This document shows positions 36,575 to 44,203 of a stretch of DNA of 61,271 nucleotides, one piece after another. Each line of letters begins with the position of its first letter. The first letter of the stretch is position 1. This stretch comes from Bacteroidaceae bacterium (lineage in GTDB: Bacteria; Bacteroidota; Bacteroidia; Bacteroidales; Bacteroidaceae). Under the pieces are notes generated by a model that saw only the letters and a program-made list of their open reading frames with translations, was not told the origin of the DNA and did not search any database. Location of the stretch: the NCBI GenBank assembly GCA_017381475.1, contig JAFOCD010000074.1:1-61271 (forward strand), read 5' to 3'. Made by a program: the position numbers and the translations under genes.

Positions 36575-36648
36575 TAATATTTAGCAGAAGCGGCTGAACA
36601 CCGGCTGCAAGTAAACCTGATTAATAATAAATAAAAAATAATAGAATT

Positions 36649-38562
36649 ATGGGAAAAATTATTGGTATTGACTTGGGTACAACCAACTCATGTGTATCGG
36701 TTTTTGAGGGCAACGAGCCCGTAGTAATCACAAACAGCGAGGGTAAGCGTACTACTCCATCAATTGTCGCTTTCGACAACAATGGCGAGCGCAAGATCGG
36801 TGACCCTGCAAAGCGTCAGGCTGTGACAAACCCACAGCGCACAATTTTCTCTATCAAGCGTTTCATGGGTGAGAATTGGTCACAAGTTAGCAAAGAGATT
36901 TCACGCGTACCTTATAAGGTTGTCAACGAGAACAACATGCCACGTGTTGACATCGATGGCCGTCTCTACACACCACAGGAGATTTCGGCAATGATTCTCC
37001 AGAAGATGAAGAAGACAGCCGAGGAGTATCTTGGCCAGGAGGTTACAGAAGCAGTCATCACAGTTCCTGCATACTTCAGCGACAGCCAGCGTCAGGCAAC
37101 AAAGGAGGCAGGCCAGATTGCAGGTCTTGAGGTAAAGCGTATCGTGAACGAGCCAACAGCCGCAGCTCTTGCATACGGTGTCGACAAGTCAAACAAGGAC
37201 ATGAAGATTGCAGTGTTCGACCTTGGTGGTGGTACATTCGATATCTCAATCCTTGAGTTCGGTGGTGGCGTATTCGAGGTACTTTCTACCAACGGTGACA
37301 CACACCTTGGTGGTGACGACTTCGATCAGGTTATCATCGACTGGCTCGCAAGCGAGTTCAAGGCCGAGGAAGGCGCAGACCTCACAGCCGACCCAATGGC
37401 ATTGCAACGCTTGAAGGAGGCTGCAGAGAAGGCAAAGATCGAGTTGTCATCAACAACATCTACCGAGATTAACCTCCCTTACATCACAGCCGTAAACGGC
37501 ATGCCAAAGCACCTTGTAAAGACTTTGACACGCGCAAAGTTCGAGTCATTGGCACACAATCTTATCCAGGCTTGCCTTGAGCCATGCAAGAAGGCTATGA
37601 GCGATGCTGGCTTGAATAATGCTGATATCGACGAGGTAATCCTTGTAGGTGGTTCAACACGTATCCCAGCTGTTCAGAAGGTGGTTGAGGATTTCTTCGG
37701 CAAGACTCCTTCAAAGGGTGTTAACCCAGACGAGGTTGTTGCAGTAGGTGCTGCTATCCAGGGTGCCATCCTCAACAACGAGGGCGGTGTAGGCGACATC
37801 GTATTGCTCGACGTTACTCCACTTTCAATGGGTATTGAGACACTCGGTGGTGTAATGACAAAGCTCATCGACGCCAACACAACAATCCCATGCAAGAAGA
37901 GCGAGACATTCTCAACTGCAGCCGACAATCAGACTGAGGTGACTATCCACGTTCTCCAGGGCGAGCGCCCAATGGCAAACCAGAACAAGTCTATCGGCCA
38001 GTTCAACCTCACAGGCATTGCACCGGCACGCCGCGGCATTCCACAGATTGAGGTAACATTCGACATCGACGCCAATGGAATCCTCAAGGTATCGGCAAAG
38101 GACAAGGCAACAGGCAAGGAGCAGGCAATCCGCATAGAGGCATCATCAGGCTTGAGCAAGGATGAGATTGAGCGCATGAAGCAGGAGGCTGAGGCAAATG
38201 CCGATGCAGACAAGAAGGAGCGCGAGAAGATCGACAAGCTCAACCAGGCCGATTCAATGGTATTCCAGACAAAGAACCAGTTGAACGAGCTCGGTGACAA
38301 GATTCCAGCCGACAAGAAGGCTCCAATCGAGGCTGCAGTACAGAAGCTCGAGGATGCTCACAAGGCTCAGGACCTCGCAGGCATCGACGCAGCAATGGCA
38401 GAGTTGAACAACGCTTGGCAGACAGCCAGCGCCGAGATGTACGCACAGAGCGGTGCACAGGGCGCACAGGGTGGCCAGCAGTACAATGCAGGCCAGCAGC
38501 AGAGCAACAACCAGCAGAACAACGACGATATTCAGGATGCTGAGTTCGAGGAGGTTAAGTAA
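36649..38562 (+). CDS. dnaK: Molecular chaperone DnaK (Hsp70)
   Basis: A 637-residue Hsp70. It has the nucleotide-binding motifs [28 protein letters not shown] and [12 protein letters not shown], the linker VLLDVTPLS, a substrate-binding domain and a Gln/Asn-rich tail ending in [11 protein letters not shown], typical of bacterial DnaK. It folds and disaggregates proteins in the cytoplasm with DnaJ and GrpE, which are not in this window. It stands alone between its regulatory region and a strong terminator. Confidence 0.98.
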   Translation: MGKIIGIDLGTTNSCVSVFEGNEPVVITNSEGKRTTPSIVAFDNNGERKIGDPAKRQAVTNPQRTIFSIKRFMGENWSQVSKEISRVPYKVVNENNMPRVDIDGRLYTPQEISAMILQKMKKTAEEYLGQEVTEAVITVPAYFSDSQRQATKEAGQIAGLEVKRIVNEPTAAALAYGVDKSNKDMKIAVFDLGGGTFDISILEFGGGVFEVLSTNGDTHLGGDDFDQVIIDWLASEFKAEEGADLTADPMALQRLKEAAEKAKIELSSTTSTEINLPYITAVNGMPKHLVKTLTRAKFESLAHNLIQACLEPCKKAMSDAGLNNADIDEVILVGGSTRIPAVQKVVEDFFGKTPSKGVNPDEVVAVGAAIQGAILNNEGGVGDIVLLDVTPLSMGIETLGGVMTKLIDANTTIPCKKSETFSTAADNQTEVTIHVLQGERPMANQNKSIGQFNLTGIAPARRGIPQIEVTFDIDANGILKVSAKDKATGKEQAIRIEASSGLSKDEIERMKQEAEANADADKKEREKIDKLNQADSMVFQTKNQLNELGDKIPADKKAPIEAAVQKLEDAHKAQDLAGIDAAMAELNNAWQTASAEMYAQSGAQGAQGGQQYNAGQQQSNNQQNNDDIQDAEFEEVK

Positions 38563-38581
38563 ACAGATCCCGAACCTACAT

Positions 38582-38623
38582 AAAATGAAATGCCCGCGTG
38601 TGCACACGCGGGCATTTCATTTA
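38582..38623. terminator. Bidirectional terminator between dnaK and the SrfB/SrfC-type operon
   Basis: An 18-bp perfect stem (AAATGAAATGCCCGCGTG at 38583-38600 and its complement at 38605-38622), loop TGCA, with A/T-rich ends on both sides. It closes dnaK (+) and the twelve-gene - strand unit. Confidence 0.9.
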
Positions 38624-38643
38624 TAATATATGCAGAACAATCT

Positions 38644-39192
38644 TTATGGAATGACAACTCGTGCCACACGTTCCATTTGTCCTCTATCTCTCATCCTTAC
38701 TCTGTAGACATCCTTCTTGTTGCCATTGATAACAACCACAGAACAGTCGCCACCTTGTGGAGCATTGGGATCCGTGCCATAGTAATGCACCTTGACTTCG
38801 TACGCACCTCTTGCAGGATTCTCCCAATACATGTTCTCGGCCGAACCTCGTCCGCCACTAGTATTGTCAACATCAAGATAGCCACCGGTCGAAGGGTCGG
38901 ACTTGCGTTCAAAATACAATTCAACACCATTAGGCTGAAGCACATGCAGGTCTATGTCTCCAGGGAAATCCCACAACAGGGTAACCTTCAGTTTACCGTT
39001 ACCACCTACATCCTCGGCCTGTTCAATCAGTTCGTCATCACTCTCGTCCACCGGTGGAACTTGTGCCGGATCTTGTACCGTCACATTCGCAACAGGCTCC
39101 TGCACATCCTCTTTGTTACTGCATCTTGTAATCAGAAGCAGTATTAACAGTATTATATATACCGAATACAAAACAACTCTTAAAAATCTCAT
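38644..39192 (-). CDS. DUF2135/YfaP-like exported protein (last gene of the SrfB/SrfC-type operon)
   Basis: A 182-residue protein. The N-terminus MRFLRVVLYSVYIILLILLLITRC is a signal anchor or imperfect lipoprotein signal (Arg before Cys is unusual). An acidic linker follows, then a beta domain with DIDLHVLQPNGVELYF, GGYLDVDNTSG, ENMYWENPARGAYEVKVHYYG and a C-terminal beta strand. This is the pattern of DUF2135 (YfaP-type) domains, whose function is unknown. The ATG at 39192 is preferred over a TTG five codons upstream. It starts 7 bases after the DUF1294 gene stops, so it belongs to the operon, and the bidirectional terminator follows. Confidence 0.72.
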   Translation of the reverse strand: MRFLRVVLYSVYIILLILLLITRCSNKEDVQEPVANVTVQDPAQVPPVDESDDELIEQAEDVGGNGKLKVTLLWDFPGDIDLHVLQPNGVELYFERKSDPSTGGYLDVDNTSGGRGSAENMYWENPARGAYEVKVHYYGTDPNAPQGGDCSVVVINGNKKDVYRVRMRDRGQMERVARVVIP

Positions 39193-39199
39193 ATCTAAA

Positions 39200-39478
39200 C
39201 TAAGCAATTATCCCCATCCTGCAAAGAATCAGAATTGCAAGCTGGATGAACATGAATGTTGGAACCAGAATCAGGAAAGCACTCTTTTGAGTTTTATGTC
39301 TGAAGAGAATCATTGCACACAATGCGCCAAAAGCACCGCCAAAGAACGCAATGAGAAGCAGCAGCCACTCGGGGACGCGCCTTTTTTCATATACAGCAAG
39401 ATGCTTGTCAATTCCGTATAATGGGAAAGCGACAACACTTGATACAAAAACCACGACCAGCATCAATATCAAAAACAT
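39200..39478 (-). CDS. DUF1294 small membrane protein
   Basis: A 92-residue protein with three or four hydrophobic segments and the DUF1294 motif: YGIDKHLAVYEKRRVPEWLLLLIAFFGGAFGALCAMILFRHKTQK. DUF1294 proteins are small inner-membrane proteins of unknown function. It starts 15 bases after the Ig-repeat protein gene stops. It could be part of the system's membrane assembly or a passenger gene. Confidence 0.85.
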   Translation of the reverse strand: MFLILMLVVVFVSSVVAFPLYGIDKHLAVYEKRRVPEWLLLLIAFFGGAFGALCAMILFRHKTQKSAFLILVPTFMFIQLAILILCRMGIIA

Positions 39479-39493
39479 ACCTGAAATACTTGT

Positions 39494-41044
39494 TTAAATT
39501 AACATATTTGAGAATACCGAGCCCGCACTGGAAGCAAGTCCAATAAAGTACGGAGCCACAAAATAAGCCACCACTGCTATCAAAAGAAGTGCCAGGATAA
39601 TCCACAAGAACAGATAAGAATTATTCTTCTCATTCACACCCTTGAACAAATACTCATCGTCATCGGGTTCAAGTACAAATGGAATTTCAATTTTTGTACC
39701 ATCTTCTCCACCGACAGTCAGGTCGACACCCTCTCCTCTCTTGAAAGCCGTATCCTCAAACCTGAAAGTACCATCATCGTCAAGTATACCATACAGCTTT
39801 TGCTCGCCCTGCTTAACAGATATCTCCTTGCCGGCAAGCGGCATTCCTGCAACATCCACAACCTTGACACTCACAGTCCTGACAACAGGAGTTACAAAAT
39901 CAAAGTCAAACAGCACCTCATTGGCTATAGGCTTCTGCTGCACATTACCCCTGACATCAGCAGCAACATCAAGTGCATCGGTATATTCGAATTCGCAAGT
40001 GGCGACACCATCCGGTCCTGTAGTAACGAGGCGTTCATTACCGGCAACAAAGACCTTCACACACTCGCCTTCCACAGGCATTCCATCCGCATTTACACGC
40101 ACTTTCGCTGTCGCTTTCTTTGCAGGAGTAGCAAAGTTGAAATGGAAAGAGTTTTCACCCAACTGCAACACATTCTGCTGCGCCTCGCCATTCACGACTG
40201 CCTCAACGCTCTTGTCCTTGAAATATGCAACGCTGAACATCACCGTACCATCGTCAGCTGTCACAGCATTCAACGACTTACCATTATAGTTCAACTGTAC
40301 ATTGGTGTTTGGCAATGGTGCACCATCATGCTCAACAAGCACCTTTACAGTGCTCATCTGTGTAACATCAAAGACATACTCACTTTGGCCTTTCTGCACC
40401 AAAAGTTCAAACACCCTTTTGGTATCATCGTCAACAATGGTAATTTTCTCGCCCTCGCTTATACCTTGCGAGAATGCATAGAAGCCATCTTCGGCAGTCT
40501 CAAAATGCGTTGGAATCTGCTGGTGAGCAAAACAAGAAGTAAATCCCCTTTGTGGCTGCATTACACCATCAACAGAGAAACCGCATTTAACCTGCTGATT
40601 CTTCTTGTTCAAATCCTTTCTAATTGGACCACCGGTGGGCCTGACAAGGTTTCTGAATCCCCAAGCTGCTATCTGGAATTTCACACTACCGTCAGCTTGA
40701 ACCTTGTAGAAGACATAATCATCATTGGGAACCGTAAACACATTATTCACAAAGTGCATAGCACCGCCTCCCACCTTTGCCTTAGCAGCATTCAAAGCCT
40801 CGCCACAGAACTTGGAATAGGCCTCTCGAATCTTGCCGGCCTCACTTGCCTGAGCATGCGAGATTCTTTCCCAACCATCATCGGGCAATTCCCATGAGAA
40901 CATTCCCATGCCAATGCTTATTGGCATGAAGTTTTCGGCGTACGCGCCCATATACTGCCTTACGGCAGACATGGCCTGAGGTCCCGGATTGATTTTTGAG
41001 CCAAATACCCAAGAAACCTCGTTTTCGTTTACTATAATTTTCAT
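39494..41044 (-). CDS. C-tail-anchored protein with Ig-like/carboxypeptidase-regulatory repeats
   Basis: A 516-residue protein with no signal peptide. Residues about 1-215 form a domain that I do not recognise (MSAVRQYMGAYAENFMPISIG; AWGFRNLVRPTGGPIRKDLN). Residues about 220-455 hold three or four beta-sandwich repeats that resemble Cna-B/CarboxypepD_reg units, for example VKVLVEHDGAPLPNTNVQLNY, AKVRVNADGMPVEGECVKV and VKVVDVAGMPLAGKEISVK. A transmembrane helix (about 474-496) and a short hydrophobic tail end it. In this topology most of the protein would face the cytoplasm unless export is non-classical, which is odd for Ig-like repeats. It lies 15 bases after the coiled-coil gene in the same operon. 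Confidence 0.65.
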   Translation of the reverse strand: MKIIVNENEVSWVFGSKINPGPQAMSAVRQYMGAYAENFMPISIGMGMFSWELPDDGWERISHAQASEAGKIREAYSKFCGEALNAAKAKVGGGAMHFVNNVFTVPNDDYVFYKVQADGSVKFQIAAWGFRNLVRPTGGPIRKDLNKKNQQVKCGFSVDGVMQPQRGFTSCFAHQQIPTHFETAEDGFYAFSQGISEGEKITIVDDDTKRVFELLVQKGQSEYVFDVTQMSTVKVLVEHDGAPLPNTNVQLNYNGKSLNAVTADDGTVMFSVAYFKDKSVEAVVNGEAQQNVLQLGENSFHFNFATPAKKATAKVRVNADGMPVEGECVKVFVAGNERLVTTGPDGVATCEFEYTDALDVAADVRGNVQQKPIANEVLFDFDFVTPVVRTVSVKVVDVAGMPLAGKEISVKQGEQKLYGILDDDGTFRFEDTAFKRGEGVDLTVGGEDGTKIEIPFVLEPDDDEYLFKGVNEKNNSYLFLWIILALLLIAVVAYFVAPYFIGLASSAGSVFSNMLI

Positions 41045-41059
41045 AAATAATGATATTGC

Positions 41060-42205
41060 TTATTTATTGTATAACTCAGCCTGCTCGGCCACCTTCATAA
41101 TCTCCTGCTCAACAGCCTCAAGCTCGCCGGTCTCTTTTAGCGGATCCTTCTCATAAGCAACCTGAAACCTAGAGTAGAGCCCTGAGAGATATACCAGCCC
41201 CTCGAAACGGGTAGCGTCAATTTTGTATTGCTTGCAATAATCGGCATAAATATTCTTCACCTCCTGTCTTCTAATATCCTGAGTACCAGCCGCATCAGAA
41301 CCTCGATATAATCCCAGGCGACGATTTTTATTCAGTTCCTCCAAAAAGTTCTTGAGTTCCACTGCCTCTGCAGCATATTTAGTCAACAATTCAATTTTAG
41401 CATCAAACTCTTCGCACTGGCATGGTGTCAGGAATTTCTTTTCAATAACGATTTCTCCCTTGAGAGCATTTATCATCTTTGCATCAAAAGGCTCCTGAAT
41501 TAGACTGTCACAAAGCTGCAGACGCTTTTTGTTATTTATTGCATAGCCAACATTCGCCAGAAACTCACTGATATTTTTCCACTCATTCGTGCGACCTATA
41601 TTAGCATTAAGACTATCAACTGCATAGGGCTGGAGATAAGTTTGCAACTCCACGAGCTTGGACAATTCAATCTTAGAAAAAGGCTCATCAATCAACGGCT
41701 TCAGTTCCAGGAGTTCCTTCTTGGTAAAATCCTCGCGATAAGCATCAAAACGGGCAATATACTCATCTTTCTCAGCAAGTTGCGCCTGCAATGCCAGAAT
41801 AACAGAATCTTTCGCATCTGCTGCAAGCTTTAAGCTATCAAAGCTAAATGTCAACGATTTGATTTTCTTATTGAGCGTTGATGATTTCAACTTTTTTTTC
41901 AAGTCAGCATTATCTGCCTCCAGTTTCTTGATTTTATCTTTGCTCTTATCGTTGCCTGCGTTGATACTCTTTTTTTCTGCTTCAAGTTTATCAATCTTCT
42001 TTTCAAGATTACCGACCTCGTCATATAGGCCTACAATCTTACTGTTCAAGTCTGCTTTTTCCTTTTCAAGTTTTTCAATCAGTGCATCCTTGTTATCATC
42101 GATACTCTTGCCAGAGACAGCGAGCGAATCGTTGGCATTTGTTTCTTGTGCAACAACAGAGAGAGTGCATACAATCAGGAAAAATGTCAAAAACAACTTT
42201 CTCAT
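41060..42205 (-). CDS. Exported coiled-coil protein
   Basis: A 381-residue protein with a signal peptide (MRKLFLTFFLIVCTLSVVAQ) and a long heptad-rich coiled coil (about residues 38-150: EKLEKEKADLNSKIVGLYDE..., KKLEADNADLKKKLK). A mainly helical C-terminal domain with a CQC pair follows. No known family fits. The ATG at 42205 is preferred over the TTG two codons earlier. It starts 2 bases after its upstream neighbour stops, which indicates translational coupling. The coiled coil suggests a periplasmic spacer or oligomer in the system. Confidence 0.7.
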   Translation of the reverse strand: MRKLFLTFFLIVCTLSVVAQETNANDSLAVSGKSIDDNKDALIEKLEKEKADLNSKIVGLYDEVGNLEKKIDKLEAEKKSINAGNDKSKDKIKKLEADNADLKKKLKSSTLNKKIKSLTFSFDSLKLAADAKDSVILALQAQLAEKDEYIARFDAYREDFTKKELLELKPLIDEPFSKIELSKLVELQTYLQPYAVDSLNANIGRTNEWKNISEFLANVGYAINNKKRLQLCDSLIQEPFDAKMINALKGEIVIEKKFLTPCQCEEFDAKIELLTKYAAEAVELKNFLEELNKNRRLGLYRGSDAAGTQDIRRQEVKNIYADYCKQYKIDATRFEGLVYLSGLYSRFQVAYEKDPLKETGELEAVEQEIMKVAEQAELYNK

Positions 42206-42207
42206 AT

Positions 42208-43176
42208 TCAATATTGGTTATTCATACTATCAATTACCTGTTCAGAACGCTCAATGATCCTGTCATATTGATCCAATGCACGTTCAAAATTGTTTATCAA
42301 GCTACTGATATTTTCGTTCTTTCCAAAATCCTGGGAAAATTCAAGCTCTATATTAACAAGTCCCTGATATACTTTTTCCAGTTCCCTTTTTTCTACTTTT
42401 ATAGCATCTTCCAAGTCAAAGGAATTATCTACATATTCGACAAATTCTGTAGGCAAATCCTTACTAAAATCCCAGCAGATCTCGTTTGACAACTTATTTA
42501 TGAATGCAGTTTTGGAATCTGCAATCCTGTTATTAAACTCATACACCAAACCTTTTTTAATGACATCGATGTTAGAGATTGAGCCATACAAGTAATCGTT
42601 TAAAATTTTATCACGCTCCTCGCTCTTACTTGTTAATATTTTCTCTATATCTACCCAGCGCTTGCCATATTCACCATTTCTCTTGTATTTTGTTTCAAAA
42701 TCAAATTTATCACGAGAAAGTTTCAATGCTTTTCCATACAACTTGTACAAACTATTGAACATCTTGACATCGTTGCTACTGCTTGACACTTGGGTATTCG
42801 CAACCAAGAAATCCATATCCTTCTTAAGTTCTTTAATTCGGGATTCCCGACACTTAGAATCAGTATACTCTTTAGCAGCAGTGTTCAATACCGAAGCGAC
42901 GGCAAAAACATTAAGCTCCGCCAACAATGCATTATGTCCAGAAGTACCCAACTCGTCCTTGCGTACTTTCAAACGTTTCTTGCTTTTGTCATACTGCGCC
43001 ATTGACCAATTTGAGTTATCGGCCCAGTCTGCTTTTATAATTGAATCACACTCATTATAATATGCACTATTCACGCCCGCAACAGCATGGTCATCACTGC
43101 CACTGGAAATAAAAACCAGACCGATAATTGCAGCCAAAATTGCCGCAAAACATAAAAATAATTTTATAAATCTCAT
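42208..43176 (-). CDS. Membrane-anchored or exported helical protein
   Basis: A 322-residue protein with an N-terminal signal anchor (MRFIKLFLCFAAILAAIIGLVFI). The rest is predicted to be helical and rich in charged residues (RIKELKKDMDFL, KVEKRELEKVYQGL, NNFERALDQYDRIIERSEQ), partly coiled-coil. There is no recognised family. It would lie mostly in the periplasm. The next gene starts 2 bases after its stop. The gap upstream to the duplicated-domain gene is 121 bases, the largest inside the operon, so an internal promoter there is possible. Confidence 0.65.
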   Translation of the reverse strand: MRFIKLFLCFAAILAAIIGLVFISSGSDDHAVAGVNSAYYNECDSIIKADWADNSNWSMAQYDKSKKRLKVRKDELGTSGHNALLAELNVFAVASVLNTAAKEYTDSKCRESRIKELKKDMDFLVANTQVSSSSNDVKMFNSLYKLYGKALKLSRDKFDFETKYKRNGEYGKRWVDIEKILTSKSEERDKILNDYLYGSISNIDVIKKGLVYEFNNRIADSKTAFINKLSNEICWDFSKDLPTEFVEYVDNSFDLEDAIKVEKRELEKVYQGLVNIELEFSQDFGKNENISSLINNFERALDQYDRIIERSEQVIDSMNNQY

Positions 43177-43297
43177 AATTGTATTATTTTGCTATTACAC
43201 GAGAAACAAAGAAAATTTCCAAATTCTTGAATTAATCATTTATATTGTTTATACACAAATAAATTCAACTCTCTCCTGATAAATTTATATATGACAC

Positions 43298-44203
43298 TTA
43301 ATTATCATTATAGTTGCGTTTAGCCCAAAAAGCCTCTAAACTTTTAAAATTTGTGAATCTATTTTTGTTTGTTATATAAAAATTCAACATTCCCTCCGCG
43401 CCATGATATGTACTAAACCTACCAGGAGCCACGCGACCATAACTATCTACTAGTGGTTTGTCAACATTCTCGTCAAGATATTTTTTAGGAGGATTCGCTC
43501 TGTAATCTCCCCAACGGATTGCAAGGAACCATTCACGATGCTTTTTATTCAATTTTTTCACTGCGCCATGATTTGGAGCAAGTTTTCTCATTTCTTGCTT
43601 GAATTTCTCCTTATCTGTCAACAAAAGGACACCGACAACTTCGTTATATGCCTTCAGCTGTGCCGCAATTTTCTTCTGATCAGATGTTAACTGAACATTC
43701 TTGAACTTTTTCTCGTATTCTTTATAAAGCTCTTTAACCTTGGCAAACGTCAAACCGTCCTTTGCTAGTTCGGTTTTAACTTTATTAAGAAAATTATTAA
43801 GTTCGGCTTTTTCAGGTGCTATATTACCCAAAGCACTAGCTACCTGTTGGTCGGGAGTTTTTGTCGGAGGGGTTGAACTTGCAGGTGGGTTTGCAACATT
43901 CTCATTAGAAGAGTTTTGAGAAGAGCCACTAGCTGCGTTATTCGCATTGTCTGCAGCCTGCTTCGAAACATAAGCATTTGGTTCTTCAATGGCAACGGCT
44001 GATGATGGAGTTTCAACAACTCTACGATATGTTGTCATTCCATTTCTCATCGGCAGCGAAGCCATAACCGCTCCCCTGTATGGTTCAGTAGGCGTTTGTT
44101 CACCACCGAAGATTCTTGTACCCTCTATAATAAGGTACAAAGAACCTACGATTGATGTAAAACCCACCCAAATGAAGAACAAATACTTAATTACCTTCGG
44201 CAT
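43298..44203 (-). CDS. Tandem duplicate of the C-terminal domain of the upstream 770-residue protein
   Basis: A 301-residue protein. A new N-terminus has one membrane segment (residues about 5-27). From VSKQAADNANNAASG (about residue 79) to the end it is a close copy of the C-terminal part of the preceding gene: Ser/Asn/Pro linker, LNKVKTELAKDGLTFAKVKELYKEYEKKFKNVQL, HREWFLAIRWGDYRAN and HGAEG-x-LNFYITN. The copied DNA covers about 43,310-43,970 against 44,202-44,886 and is almost identical over its last 140 bases, with sharp borders. Its start overlaps the upstream stop by 17 bases. The C-terminal domain is not recognised; both copies would lie outside the inner membrane. Confidence 0.7.
   Translation of the reverse strand: MPKVIKYLFFIWVGFTSIVGSLYLIIEGTRIFGGEQTPTEPYRGAVMASLPMRNGMTTYRRVVETPSSAVAIEEPNAYVSKQAADNANNAASGSSQNSSNENVANPPASSTPPTKTPDQQVASALGNIAPEKAELNNFLNKVKTELAKDGLTFAKVKELYKEYEKKFKNVQLTSDQKKIAAQLKAYNEVVGVLLLTDKEKFKQEMRKLAPNHGAVKKLNKKHREWFLAIRWGDYRANPPKKYLDENVDKPLVDSYGRVAPGRFSTYHGAEGMLNFYITNKNRFTNFKSLEAFWAKRNYNDN

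Noticed and set aside
39494..41044. Naming one of the unrecognised proteins SrfA
   Set aside because: I see no motif that identifies SrfA, and order in the operon alone is not enough.
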